DNA of 47,433 nt from NCBI GenBank assembly GCA_036258555.1, contig DATADL010000049.1:1-47433 (forward strand), in the 5' to 3' direction. The DNA comes from JALZEG01 sp036258555 (lineage in GTDB: Bacteria > Actinomycetota > CADDZG01 > WHSQ01). This document shows positions 31,145 to 40,151 of this stretch, piece after piece. Made by a program: the position numbers and the translations under genes. Within the stretch, counting starts at the first letter, position 1. Each line of letters begins with the position of its first letter. The notes under the pieces were generated by a model. It saw only the letters and a list, made by a program, of their open reading frames with translations, made no database searches and was not told where the DNA came from.

Positions 31145-33583
31145 ATGACCAGGATCCGACCCGCCCGGCTCCCCGCGGCCGCCGTCTCACTTGCCTTCGC
31201 GCTCGCGTTGGTCGGCGTCGTGCCGCAGCCCGCGTCGGCCGCCCCGTCGTCCTGCTTCGGGAGACGCCCGACGCAGGTTGGGACGAACGGGCCCGACACG
31301 CTCACCGGGACCCCGGGTACCGACGTGATCGTCGGCCGGGGCGGCAACGACACGATCTCGGGCCTCGCCGGGGAGGACTTCCTCTGCGGGAACAGGGGCA
31401 ACGACCGCATCCAGTCGGCCGAGGGCGCCGATCACATAGCCGGCGGCACGGCGGCGGACTTCATCCGCGGGGGGCAGGGGAGCGACTTCCTGTACGGCAA
31501 CGCCGGCAACGACAGCATCGAGGCGAACGAGGGCGCGGACCTCGTCTCCGGGGGCAAGGGCTCCAACCGGCTCGAGGGATCGGACGGTCCCGACCACCTC
31601 GTCGGGGGGCGCAACGCCGACTCGATCAGCGGCGGCGTCGGCGACGACCTGCTCGAAGCGGGCGCATGCGAGAAGGAGAAGCGCCAGCGCACGTGCACGA
31701 ACTCGTTGTACGGCGGGGACGGCGCCGACGAGCTGCGGGGCGGCGGCGACAACGACTTCTTCGTGCCGGGCGACGGCAACGACGACGTCGACGCGGGCGG
31801 CGGCAGGGACTCGGTCGCGTTCCAGTACTCGGACCGCGAGGAGCAGCGCGGAGCGGACGTCGACCTGACCGAGGGCCGCGCTCGCAGCATCGAGGGCAAC
31901 GATCGCCTCGCCGGCATCGAGATCGTCTACGGGACCGTCTACGACGACCGCATCCGGGGGGACGGGGCCGCGAACGTGCTGTTCGGCAGGAGCGGGGCCG
32001 ACGTGATCCGCGCGCTGGGCGGCAACGACGTCGTGTCGGGCGGCAGCGGCAACGACGTCCTCGGCGGCGGTGAGGGCAAGGACCGCGTGGAGTTCACCGA
32101 ATCGTTCGGCGTGGTGGTCAACCTCGAGATCGCGACCGCGAACGGCGAAGGCGACGACTTCCTGTCGGAGTTCGAGGACATCGGGGGGACGGGCGGCCTC
32201 GACACGCTGATCGGTGACTCCGGACCGAACGAGATCCGAGGGTCGGGCGGTGAGGACACCTTGCGAGGCGGAGCCGGCAACGACACCCTCGTCGGCGGCC
32301 ACGAGTTCTCGGACCCGGAGCAGGGCTACTTCTTCGGCGACTCGCTCGACGGCGGGGCCGGAGACGACGTCATCGTCGGGGGCCGCGGATACGACGCGGT
32401 CGACTTCGGGACCGCGCCGGGACCCGTTCAGGCTTCGATAGCGACGGGCGTCGCGACCGGCCACGGCACCGACAGCTTCACCGAGGTCGAGGACCTGCTC
32501 GGCTCCGGGTACGACGACATCCTCGCGGGCGACGACGCGCTCAACCGCCTCACGGGGCGGTCGGGCAACGACACGATCGACGGCGCCGGTGGTGACGACG
32601 TGCTCGTGGGGAGCAACGGCGACGACGCGATAGAAGGCGGCGCGGGTATCGACCTCGCCGACTACGCGAGCGCGGCCGCCGCGGTCACCGCCAACCTGAC
32701 GACGACGCAGGCGACGGGCCAGGGGGCCGACACGCTCACCGGGATCGAGAACCTGTCGGGCTCGATCTTCGACGACGCGTTCACCGGCGACGAGCAGGTG
32801 AACCACATCCTCGGCCTCAGCGGCAACGACACGATCGACGGTGCCGGCGGCGACGACGTGCTCGAAGCGAACTACGGGGACGACACGACACGCGGCGGCG
32901 AGGGCAACGACACGATCTACGACTTCGGCGGGGTGGACTCCGTCTTCGGCGACGCGGGCGACGACCTCTTCATCGCCGGCCTCAACGACGACGCGTACGA
33001 CGGCGGAGCCGGGACCGACACGCTCGACTACGTCGACGCGCGCAAGAAGGTCTTCGCCGACCTCGAGGAGGGGACCGCGGACGGGATGGGGGTCGACACC
33101 ATCACCGCGGTCGAGAACCTCTCCGGCGGGATCAAGCCGGACTTCCTCACCGGCGACGCCGGGCCGAACGTGCTCGTCGGACGGGACGGCGTCGACCAGC
33201 TCTCAGGCGGTGAGGGCGACGACGTCTTGGACGGCGGGACGTTCGACGACGTGCTGGAGGGCGGCAGCGGGATGGACGTCGCTACCTACGAGCTCGTGCA
33301 GACGCCGGTGACGGCCGACCTCGAGGCCGGGTTCGCGACCGGGCAGCTGTCCGGCTCCGACAACCTGCTCGCGATCGAGGGCATCAGGGGGTCCGCGGCC
33401 ACCGATTTCCTGCGTGGGGACGAGGGACCGAACACGTTCTTCGGCGGGCTGGGCGGCGACGTGATCGAGGGCCAGGGAGGCGACGACTTCCTGGACGGGG
33501 GCGTCGGCAACGACTACCTCGACGGAGGCACGGAGAACGACACCTGCCGCGACGGCGAGACGAACCTGAACTGCGAGTCGTAG
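31145..33583 (+). CDS. Secreted RTX-like calcium-binding repeat protein
   Basis: An 812-residue protein: signal peptide 1-32, then almost wholly glycine/aspartate nonapeptide repeats of the hemolysin type (GGxGNDxL variants such as RGGNDTISG, GAGGDDVLVG, GEGDDVLDG). Each pair of rows binds Ca2+ in a parallel beta-roll. Segments such as TANLTTTQATGQGADTLTGIENL recur between roll blocks, as in modular surface adhesins and secreted enzymes; no catalytic domain is seen. Export is by Sec (clear signal peptide) rather than the C-terminal type I signal usual in Proteobacteria. ATG 31145 has AGGAG 8 bases upstream. The C-terminal DTCRDGETNLNCES resembles the end of the second RTX-like protein. Confidence 0.9.
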   Translation: MTRIRPARLPAAAVSLAFALALVGVVPQPASAAPSSCFGRRPTQVGTNGPDTLTGTPGTDVIVGRGGNDTISGLAGEDFLCGNRGNDRIQSAEGADHIAGGTAADFIRGGQGSDFLYGNAGNDSIEANEGADLVSGGKGSNRLEGSDGPDHLVGGRNADSISGGVGDDLLEAGACEKEKRQRTCTNSLYGGDGADELRGGGDNDFFVPGDGNDDVDAGGGRDSVAFQYSDREEQRGADVDLTEGRARSIEGNDRLAGIEIVYGTVYDDRIRGDGAANVLFGRSGADVIRALGGNDVVSGGSGNDVLGGGEGKDRVEFTESFGVVVNLEIATANGEGDDFLSEFEDIGGTGGLDTLIGDSGPNEIRGSGGEDTLRGGAGNDTLVGGHEFSDPEQGYFFGDSLDGGAGDDVIVGGRGYDAVDFGTAPGPVQASIATGVATGHGTDSFTEVEDLLGSGYDDILAGDDALNRLTGRSGNDTIDGAGGDDVLVGSNGDDAIEGGAGIDLADYASAAAAVTANLTTTQATGQGADTLTGIENLSGSIFDDAFTGDEQVNHILGLSGNDTIDGAGGDDVLEANYGDDTTRGGEGNDTIYDFGGVDSVFGDAGDDLFIAGLNDDAYDGGAGTDTLDYVDARKKVFADLEEGTADGMGVDTITAVENLSGGIKPDFLTGDAGPNVLVGRDGVDQLSGGEGDDVLDGGTFDDVLEGGSGMDVATYELVQTPVTADLEAGFATGQLSGSDNLLAIEGIRGSAATDFLRGDEGPNTFFGGLGGDVIEGQGGDDFLDGGVGNDYLDGGTENDTCRDGETNLNCES

Positions 33584-33637
33584 CCGGCGCGGCTGGGTAG
33601 GGACGCGACGGCGGACGAGGCGAGAGGAGCGACGCCT

Positions 33638-33841
33638 ATGACCGAGGACCGAGAGCCTCAGGGCGGGACGACCGAATCCACGGAGCGGATCCCGCCGGGC
33701 TCGATGCCGCCCGACGACCGTTCCGGCAGCGGTCCGACCGACGACGACGCCGCGGGCGCGGACGCACCGGCGGACGACCCCGACAAGGTGGACGAGGAGT
33801 CGAAGGAGTCGTTCCCGGCGAGCGACCCGCCTGCCTGGTAG
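33638..33841 (+). CDS. Small acidic disordered protein with SFPASDPPAW tail
   Basis: A 67-residue protein, nearly all Asp, Glu, Pro, Gly, Ser and Thr, with no predicted fold. It ends VDEESKESFPASDPPAW, a short C-terminal motif I recognise from many small bacterial proteins of unknown role. The tail probably is the functional part, perhaps a peptide ligand. ATG 33638 lies behind GAGAGGAG. It is convergent with the MalQ fusion gene. Confidence 0.7.
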   Translation: MTEDREPQGGTTESTERIPPGSMPPDDRSGSGPTDDDAAGADAPADDPDKVDEESKESFPASDPPAW

Positions 33842-33850
33842 CAGCGCGGG

Positions 33851-36571
33851 CTAGGAGTCGCCCGAGAGGAACCTCCCCAGGAGGTCGTTCACCGTGTCGG
33901 GCTCGTCGTGCTGGACCCAGTGCGTCGCGTCCGGCAGGCGGTGCACGCGCACGTCCGTCACCCACGCCCGGTCAGGCTCCGCGAGCGACGACTCGAGAGC
34001 GCGGTCCCTCTCGCCCCAGATCACCTGCACGGGCCGCTCGATCACGCGCCACCGTAGCGCCGGCAAGGGGTTGGGCCGCAGCAGCGCCCGGTAGTAGTTG
34101 ATCGGGTAACGCAGGTCGTCGCTGCGCTTCGCGGCGTCGACGTAGAGCTCGACGTCGGCGTCGGTGAACACGCTCTGGTCGGACGGGTCGTGGCGGAACA
34201 TCTTGCGCAGCACCTCGAAGTCGTTGCGGGCGATCATGCGCTCCGGCAGCCACGGGAGCTGGAAGAGACCGATGTACCAGCTGCGGAGCAGCTGCCGCGG
34301 GTTCATCGTGCGTACGTAGCGCTGCGGGTGCGGCGAGTTCAGGATCGCAAGCCGGTCCAGCAGGACCGGGTGCGTCATCGCGAAGTACCACGCGACCACG
34401 CCGCCCCAGTCGTGCCCGACGACGTGCGCACGGCCCTCTCCGAAGTGCTCGATCAGTTCCCGCACGTCGCCCACGAGGTTGGGTACGGCATACGCCGCCA
34501 CCCCCGGCGGCTTGTCCGACAGGTTGTAGCCGCGCATGTCGGGGGCGACGACGTGGAAGCCGCGCTCCGCGAGGAACGGGATCTGGTGACGCCACGACGA
34601 CCAGAGCTCGGGGAAGCCGTGGAGCATCACGACGAGCGGGCCGGTTCCGGCCCCTGCCTCGGCGTAGTGGAGCCTGACCTCTGACAGCTGCGCGTAGTCG
34701 TGCCGTATCTCCGTCGGGACGAGCTCCGCGCTCGCCGACTCGGTCCGCCGCCCCCGGGAGAGCGTGCGCGCGACGCTCTTGACCAGGGGAAGGCCCCCGA
34801 GGTCGTCGATCGGCACCGGCAGCGGCATCGACCAGTTCGGGCGCTCGTCGGTCGTCCCCGGCTGGTTCGGCCGCCGCAGCACCTCGAGCGCGTCCTCCAG
34901 GGTCGCGACGACCACGGCGCTGGGCGCGCCGGCGAGCAGGGAGTGCGCCTTCTTCACTGCGTCCGCGGGAGGCGCGTCGTCCCGCAGCCGCGTCGCCTTG
35001 CGGAAGCGCTCGCGCACGTCTGCCTCGGCCTCCTCGTTCGGGTCCAGTCCCAGGTCGCGCTGCTCCTGCAGGTCCTCCCCCGTCCACATCCCGGCGACCG
35101 TCGGCAGGTCGTGGTTCGTCACCGCCGCCAGCGACAGCTTCGGGTAACGCTCCGGGCGCTCGTCGAACCACAGCAGGCGATACGAGAGCATGCTCCGCGC
35201 CGTCATCTCCTCGGGGACGACGTCTTCGACGGTGCCGAGGTCCTCGCCGACGACGAACGCGCGGGCGCGATGACTCTCGAGGGCGAGGATGTCGAGCAGG
35301 TCGTCGTACGGGTACCGGACGTACGTCCCGTCGCCGGGGGCCGCGCCGTCCGGGATCCAGAAGAGACGGAACAGCCCCAGGACGTGGTCGACGCGCAGCC
35401 CGGCCGCTCCGACGAGGTTCGTGCGCAGCGTCTCGACGTACGGGCCGTAGCTCGCCGACCGGAGCCTCCACGGGTCGAACGGCGGGAGCCCCCAGTTCTG
35501 GCCGTGCGAGTTGAAGAGGTCCGGCGGCGCGCCGACCGTGACGCCGTTCGCGAACACGTCACCCCACAGCCACGCGTCCGCCCCCTCGGGGTCGACGCCG
35601 ATCGCGAGGTCGTGCACGAGCCCGACCTCGCCGGCCGCCGCCAGGAGCTGTCGCTCGAGCAGCCACTGCACCCACTCGTGGAACAGGACGCGGTCCTCGT
35701 TGTCGACGCGGAACCTCTTCACCGCGGGGCGCGCGGGATCGCGGTGCTTGGCCGGCCACGTCGAGGGGCCGCCGCGGTGGTGCTCGACGAGGGTCATGTA
35801 CGTCGCGAAGTCGGTGAGCGACTCCCCGTGCCGGTCGCGGAAACGGTGGAACTCCGCGTCGTCGGTCCGCGCGTGCCACAGCCGCTCGAGCGCCTCCATC
35901 TTGAGCCGGTAGACCTCGTCGCGGTCGATGCGGTCGCCGGCGTTCAGCTTGCGGCCCTGCGCGGCGAGGTCGGCGACGTCGTCGAGGCGGTCCGCCGCGC
36001 CGGGCACGTCCTCGATCCGCACGTACAGGGGGTTGCGCCACCGCCGGCTCGACGGGAAGTACGGGCTGGGCTGCTGGGGGCCCGGCTGCGGCGCGTGCAG
36101 GGGGTTCACGAGCAACACGTCGGCCCCGGTGCCGCGCGCCCAGCGGCCGAGCTCGTCGAGGTCTCCGAGGTCCCCGATGCCCCAGCTACGGGTCGAGCGC
36201 GCCGAGTAGAGCTGGACCGCCCACCCCCACGAACGCAGGTCGCCCGGAAGGTAGCACCGGCCGGGGCTGACTATCAGGTCCCGCTCGGTCCCGTCGGGGG
36301 CCGCGAGACGGTGGTAGCCGGGCGGCGTGTCGTCCGGGAGCGCGCCGCGGACCGGCGCGGAGCCCCCGTCCTCGAAGCGGATCTCGACGGCGTCGCCGAG
36401 GTCCGCCCGACGGTCCGGGCTCGTGACGACGACGGGCGACTCGGGTGGCCGGTCGCCGTCCGCGCCCATGGCGTCGAGGATCGCGGCGACCGCGTCCGGC
36501 GGCGAGTCCTTCCACTCCTCGCGCGCGTCTACGTATCCGGGGGAGATCCCCCATGCGCTCGGATCGGGCAA
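33851..36571 (-). CDS. 4-alpha-glucanotransferase (MalQ) fused to epoxide-hydrolase-like alpha/beta-hydrolase
   Basis: A 906-residue two-enzyme protein. Residues about 1-595 are MalQ (GH77 amylomaltase): WAVQLYSARSTRSWGIGDL, nucleophile Asp395 (GLRVDHVLG), acid/base Glu443 (VVGEDLGTV) and Asp488 (TNHDLPTVAG). Residues about 615-906 are an alpha/beta-hydrolase: oxyanion LHGFPELWSSW and Asp721 in GHDWGG, the Asp-nucleophile elbow of epoxide hydrolases and dehalogenases, with His near THWVQHDEP. Between residue about 590 and V648 no ATG, GTG or TTG occurs in frame, so the hydrolase has no separate start and fusion is the direct reading. MalQ transfers maltodextrin chains; the hydrolase substrate is unknown. 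A gene fusion may link the two, or may be accidental. Confidence 0.88.
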   Translation of the reverse strand: MPDPSAWGISPGYVDAREEWKDSPPDAVAAILDAMGADGDRPPESPVVVTSPDRRADLGDAVEIRFEDGGSAPVRGALPDDTPPGYHRLAAPDGTERDLIVSPGRCYLPGDLRSWGWAVQLYSARSTRSWGIGDLGDLDELGRWARGTGADVLLVNPLHAPQPGPQQPSPYFPSSRRWRNPLYVRIEDVPGAADRLDDVADLAAQGRKLNAGDRIDRDEVYRLKMEALERLWHARTDDAEFHRFRDRHGESLTDFATYMTLVEHHRGGPSTWPAKHRDPARPAVKRFRVDNEDRVLFHEWVQWLLERQLLAAAGEVGLVHDLAIGVDPEGADAWLWGDVFANGVTVGAPPDLFNSHGQNWGLPPFDPWRLRSASYGPYVETLRTNLVGAAGLRVDHVLGLFRLFWIPDGAAPGDGTYVRYPYDDLLDILALESHRARAFVVGEDLGTVEDVVPEEMTARSMLSYRLLWFDERPERYPKLSLAAVTNHDLPTVAGMWTGEDLQEQRDLGLDPNEEAEADVRERFRKATRLRDDAPPADAVKKAHSLLAGAPSAVVVATLEDALEVLRRPNQPGTTDERPNWSMPLPVPIDDLGGLPLVKSVARTLSRGRRTESASAELVPTEIRHDYAQLSEVRLHYAEAGAGTGPLVVMLHGFPELWSSWRHQIPFLAERGFHVVAPDMRGYNLSDKPPGVAAYAVPNLVGDVRELIEHFGEGRAHVVGHDWGGVVAWYFAMTHPVLLDRLAILNSPHPQRYVRTMNPRQLLRSWYIGLFQLPWLPERMIARNDFEVLRKMFRHDPSDQSVFTDADVELYVDAAKRSDDLRYPINYYRALLRPNPLPALRWRVIERPVQVIWGERDRALESSLAEPDRAWVTDVRVHRLPDATHWVQHDEPDTVNDLLGRFLSGDS

Positions 36572-36574
36572 CGC

Positions 36575-37543
36575 TCAGGCCTCCCGCACGACGTCTCGGG
36601 CTTTCTTGTCCGTTCGCAGACCGAGGAAACGCGGGTGGCGCAACTTGCCGTCGCCGGTCCACTCGCTGAAGCCGATCTGCGCGACCAGCTTCGGCGCGAG
36701 CCAGTGCGCGCCCTTGCGCACCGGAGGCTTCCCCGCGAACGGGGACTCCGGCCGTTCGAGCGGGCGCATCTTCGCGTGGAGGTCCGAGAGGGTCTTCTGC
36801 GTGAACCCCGTCCCGACCTTGCCCGCGTAGCGGAGCTCGCGTCCGTCGTAGTAGCCGAGCAGCAGGGCGCCGAAATGCGACCGCGCGCCCTCGGGGTCGG
36901 TGAACCCGCCTATCACCAGCTCCTGCTCGAACGAGCACTTGAACTTGAGCCAGTCCTTCGAGCGGCCGCGCGTGTAGCGGCTCGCCGCGCGCTTCGCGAT
37001 CAACCCCTCCCACCCTCGCTTGCATGCTTCGCGGTAGTAGGCCTGGCCGTCTTCCTCGACGTGGCTCACGTACCGGACGGGGTCCTCCAGCGCGAGCGAC
37101 CCCGCGAGCAGGTCCTTGCGGTCCGTCAACGGGACGTTGGTTACGTCGTACCCGTCGAGGTGCAAGAGGTCGAAGCAGAAGTACACGACCGGGACCTGCT
37201 GACGGTGCACCTGTTGCAGCAGCGAGAAGCTCGTGATCTCGCCCTTCACTGCGGCGATCTCGCCGTCGACGACGAAGTCCCGGGGCTCGGACGCGAGCGC
37301 GGCCGCGACCGCGGAATACGTCGGCGTCAGGTCGAGCCGGTTGCGTGACAGCAGCTTCACCGCGTCACCCCGCTTGTAGGCGATGCACCTGATGCCGTCC
37401 AGCTTCGGCTCGAACACCCACGCGGGATCCGAGAAGTAGTCCTTCGTGAGGGTCGCGAGCATCGGGTCGACCCACGTGGGCTGGCGCGCCTTCTTCACTG
37501 CGGCCGCGACTTCCGGCAGGACTCGCGTTCGCAGGTCGGGCAT
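36575..37543 (-). CDS. ATP-dependent DNA ligase (LigC/LigD-ligase-like)
   Basis: A 322-residue ligase. Motif I EPKLDGIR carries the adenylated Lys47. Later nucleotidyltransferase motifs are DFVVDGEIAA (III), FDLLHLDG (IIIa), EGLIAKRAASRY (IV) and WLKFKC (V). An OB-fold follows (VIGGFTDPEG, GALLLGYY, YAGKVGTGF, W at GAHWLAPKLVAQIGFSEWT). Length and motifs fit the stand-alone ligases related to LigD, used in non-homologous end joining and excision repair. No Ku or LigD polymerase gene is adjacent. It sits 3 bases upstream of the MalQ fusion gene. Confidence 0.92.
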   Translation of the reverse strand: MPDLRTRVLPEVAAAVKKARQPTWVDPMLATLTKDYFSDPAWVFEPKLDGIRCIAYKRGDAVKLLSRNRLDLTPTYSAVAAALASEPRDFVVDGEIAAVKGEITSFSLLQQVHRQQVPVVYFCFDLLHLDGYDVTNVPLTDRKDLLAGSLALEDPVRYVSHVEEDGQAYYREACKRGWEGLIAKRAASRYTRGRSKDWLKFKCSFEQELVIGGFTDPEGARSHFGALLLGYYDGRELRYAGKVGTGFTQKTLSDLHAKMRPLERPESPFAGKPPVRKGAHWLAPKLVAQIGFSEWTGDGKLRHPRFLGLRTDKKARDVVREA

Positions 37544-37680
37544 CGCGTCAAGGTAACCGCGGCCGGACGATGACTGGTTCGCCCCGAAAAACAGCCTTTG
37601 GGGTGGTGCGAATCCTCGCGGGACTAGGCAATCGAACCTAGAATCTGTCGCTCAGGCTTTGGCCGCGATCGGAGACGTGC

Positions 37681-39777
37681 TTGGAGAGGCTCCAGGAGAT
37701 CCTCGGCTACGTGCAGCTCGTGCTCTACGCCGGGCTGGGGGTCATCGCACTGGTCCAGTGGCGCCGTCGCGGGGGGAAGCCGGCGGCGTGGGTGGCCGCG
37801 ACGTTCGCCATCCTCGCGGCGGTGGTCGTCATGGGCCAGTTCCTGCCCGAGCACGACGAGAGCCCGACGATCGACTTCGTCCAGCGCCTCGTCATCGCGA
37901 TCCTCGCCCTCTTCCCGTACTTCCTGTTCCGTTTCATGGCGTCGTTCGAGTCTCCGGGGCGCTTGCTCGAAGCGCTGGCGGCGCTGTTGACGGGTGCGAC
38001 GATCGTCACGACGTTCTTGCTCGACCACTTCCCGGAGTCCGACGAGCCTCGGACCGAGGCGTTCCAGGCCTACATCTACCTGCTGCTGGCCCAGTGGGTC
38101 GTCCTTCTCGGCGCGGTCACGTTCCGCCTCTGGCGCGCGGGGCGCGGTCAACCGACGGTAGCGCGGCGCCGCATGCGGACCATGAGCATCGGATCGGCGG
38201 GGCTTGCGATCACGCTCGTCATCGCCGGCACCGCGTCGACGTCGGACGAGGTCGGAGGTGTCCAGATCGCGACGTCGGTGCTGGCCCTCGCGACCGGGCC
38301 GTTCTTCCTACTCGGGTTCGCGCCCCCCGCTCTCGTCCGCAACTCGTGGCGCCAGCAGGGAAGCGGCCGCCTGCAGGAGGCGGAGTTCGCGCTGATGGAG
38401 GCGCTGTCGCCGTCCGACATAACCGACGTCCTGCTGCCGGAGGTGACCGAGCTCGCCGCGGGGCGGGGGTCGCTCGTCATCGACAGGGAAGGGGCCGTTA
38501 CCGGGGTGCACGGTCTCGCCCCCGCGGAGGCCGCCGAGCTCGTCTCGGATCCCGCGAACGGGGGCGACCGACCGGGCAACGGGACGGGGACGATCACGGT
38601 TCCGATGCGTTCGGGGAAGCTCGTCGTCGTCACCAGCCCGTACACGCCGTTCTTCGGCCAGGAGGAGATGGACGAGCTCCGCCGTCTCGCCCTCCTCGCG
38701 GACCTCGCGCTCGCGCGGACGGAGCACTCCCGGCGCGAGCGCGAGCTGACGGACCAGCTCCTCGAAGCGCAGAAGCTCGCGCGGATCGGGAGCTGGTCGT
38801 GGGAGATCGCAACCGACCGCATCAGGTGGTCGGACGAGATGTACCGGATGCTCGGCTACGAACCGGGCGAGTTCGCTCCGACCGGCGACGTCTACAACGA
38901 GCACGTCCACCCGGAGGACCTCGCGCTCGTGTCGGAGCGGTCCCGGGAGGCGATCGAGAACCTTGTCCCGGTGGACTACGAGCATCGGATGGTTCGCCGC
39001 GACGGTACGCCGCTGATCGTCCACCTGCGCGGCCGGATCATCGCGGAGGAGGACGGACGGGCCGTGCGGATGATCGGGACCCTGCAGGACGTGACGCAGC
39101 AGCGCCAGCAGGAGGCTCTGCGCGAACGCTTCATCGCGAACGCCGCGCACGAGCTGCGGACGCCGCTCACGTCGCTGCTCGGCTTCGTCGAGATGCTGTC
39201 TCGGGCCCGCCACCGCCTGGACGAGGCGAAGCTGCAGACGATGTTCGACGCGATGACGCGCTCCGGTGACCGGCTCGCCGTGCTGATCGAGAACCTCCTC
39301 GACCTCTCGAAGCTCCAGGCCGGGCAGGTCCAGGTCGACATCGAGCCGGTGCCGATCGACGCGCTCGCGCACGAGGTCGTCGCGAGCACCCCGCCGCCCG
39401 ACGGCCGCCGCGTCGAGGTCGAGGTGACCGACACGCCCGTGGCCCTGGCGGACAAGCACCGGCTGGACCAGGTCGTGACGAACCTGCTGACGAACGCCTA
39501 CCGCTACGGGGGGCCCAACATCTCGCTCAGCGGCGCCCGGCGCAACGGCGACGTGATCCTTTCGGTGACGGACGACGGTCCCGGGGTCGAGCACGAGCTG
39601 CTCGGCGAGCTGTTCCAGCCGTTCTCGCGCGGCTCGACGTCTTCGACGATCGGCGGCTCGGGCCTCGGCCTGGCGATCGTCAAGATGCTCGTCGAGGCGT
39701 GCGGGGGCGAGATCTGGCACGAGCCGCGCGAGCCCAGCGGTGCGCGCTTCTGCGTCAAGCTGAAGAGCGCCGAGTGA
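37681..39777 (+). CDS. Membrane PAS-domain sensor histidine kinase
   Basis: A 698-residue kinase. Residues about 8-210 contain roughly six or seven hydrophobic segments, a 7TM-type sensor region. A GAF-like or linker region follows (about 225-350), then a PAS/PAC domain (about 365-475; IGSWSWEIATDRIRWSDEMYRMLGY, then HRMVRRDGTPLIVHLRG). HisKA has NAAHELRTPLTSLLG with His490, and the ATPase domain has DDGPGVEHE and GGSGLGLAIVKMLVE. The only in-frame start near the first helix is TTG 37681. Its stop overlaps the response regulator start (GTGA). Confidence 0.9.
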   Translation: MERLQEILGYVQLVLYAGLGVIALVQWRRRGGKPAAWVAATFAILAAVVVMGQFLPEHDESPTIDFVQRLVIAILALFPYFLFRFMASFESPGRLLEALAALLTGATIVTTFLLDHFPESDEPRTEAFQAYIYLLLAQWVVLLGAVTFRLWRAGRGQPTVARRRMRTMSIGSAGLAITLVIAGTASTSDEVGGVQIATSVLALATGPFFLLGFAPPALVRNSWRQQGSGRLQEAEFALMEALSPSDITDVLLPEVTELAAGRGSLVIDREGAVTGVHGLAPAEAAELVSDPANGGDRPGNGTGTITVPMRSGKLVVVTSPYTPFFGQEEMDELRRLALLADLALARTEHSRRERELTDQLLEAQKLARIGSWSWEIATDRIRWSDEMYRMLGYEPGEFAPTGDVYNEHVHPEDLALVSERSREAIENLVPVDYEHRMVRRDGTPLIVHLRGRIIAEEDGRAVRMIGTLQDVTQQRQQEALRERFIANAAHELRTPLTSLLGFVEMLSRARHRLDEAKLQTMFDAMTRSGDRLAVLIENLLDLSKLQAGQVQVDIEPVPIDALAHEVVASTPPPDGRRVEVEVTDTPVALADKHRLDQVVTNLLTNAYRYGGPNISLSGARRNGDVILSVTDDGPGVEHELLGELFQPFSRGSTSSTIGGSGLGLAIVKMLVEACGGEIWHEPREPSGARFCVKLKSAE

Positions 39778-40145
39778 GCGACAAGATCCTGATCGTCGAC
39801 GACGAGCCCGACCTGCGGCTACTCGTCCGGATGACGCTCGAGGGCAACGGCTACGAAGTCGTCGAGGCGTCGACCGCGGCCGAAGCGGTCACGCGGGCGA
39901 TAACCGAGTCACCCGGTCTGATCCTGCTGGACATCCGGCTACCCGACGCCGAGGGCTTCGAGGTCCTCAAGACCCTGAAGGGGACCCCCGAGCTCGCAGA
40001 CATCCCGGTCGTGATGATGTCCGCCCACTCGAGCCCACCGACCTTGCGGAGGGCCGAGACCATCGGGTCGCACGACTACCTCATCAAGCCCTTCAAGCAG
40101 GACGCGCTGCTCGACCTCGTTCGCAAGCACCTCCCTTCGCCCTAG
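39774..40145 (+). CDS. Single-domain response regulator (CheY-like)
   Basis: A 123-residue receiver domain with the acidic pair Asp9-Asp10, phosphoacceptor Asp53 (LLDIRLPDAEG), Ser83 (MMSAHS) and Lys105 (IKPFKQD). There is no output domain, so it acts by protein contact, as CheY or phosphorelay intermediates do. GTG 39774 overlaps the kinase stop (39775-39777), pairing it with that kinase. Confidence 0.92.
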   Translation: MSDKILIVDDEPDLRLLVRMTLEGNGYEVVEASTAAEAVTRAITESPGLILLDIRLPDAEGFEVLKTLKGTPELADIPVVMMSAHSSPPTLRRAETIGSHDYLIKPFKQDALLDLVRKHLPSP

Positions 40146-40151
40146 GTCGCT

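Noticed and set aside
31145..33583. Repetitive DNA as a satellite or mobile element
   Set aside because: Repetition comes from the RTX-type codons (Gly, Asp, Asn), with diverged third positions. No terminal inverted repeats or transposase.
34700..37348. Long plus-strand open frame opposite MalQ and the ligase (about 880 codons)
   Set aside because: Antisense to two well-supported genes. Its translation is biased to Arg, Val and Glu and lacks motifs; long shadow frames are expected at about 70% GC.
37624..37641. CTAGG/CCTAG stem with TTCGA-containing loop resembling a tRNA T-arm
   Set aside because: The loop is 8 bases rather than 7, and no acceptor, D or anticodon arm can be drawn around it. 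It may only be a small hairpin in the 5' region of the kinase gene.
37544..37680. Regulatory site or RNA in the ligase/kinase divergent spacer
   Set aside because: A CCCC-A-run/T-run-GGGG partial dyad at about 37582-37604 has mismatches and no terminator position; nothing else stands out.
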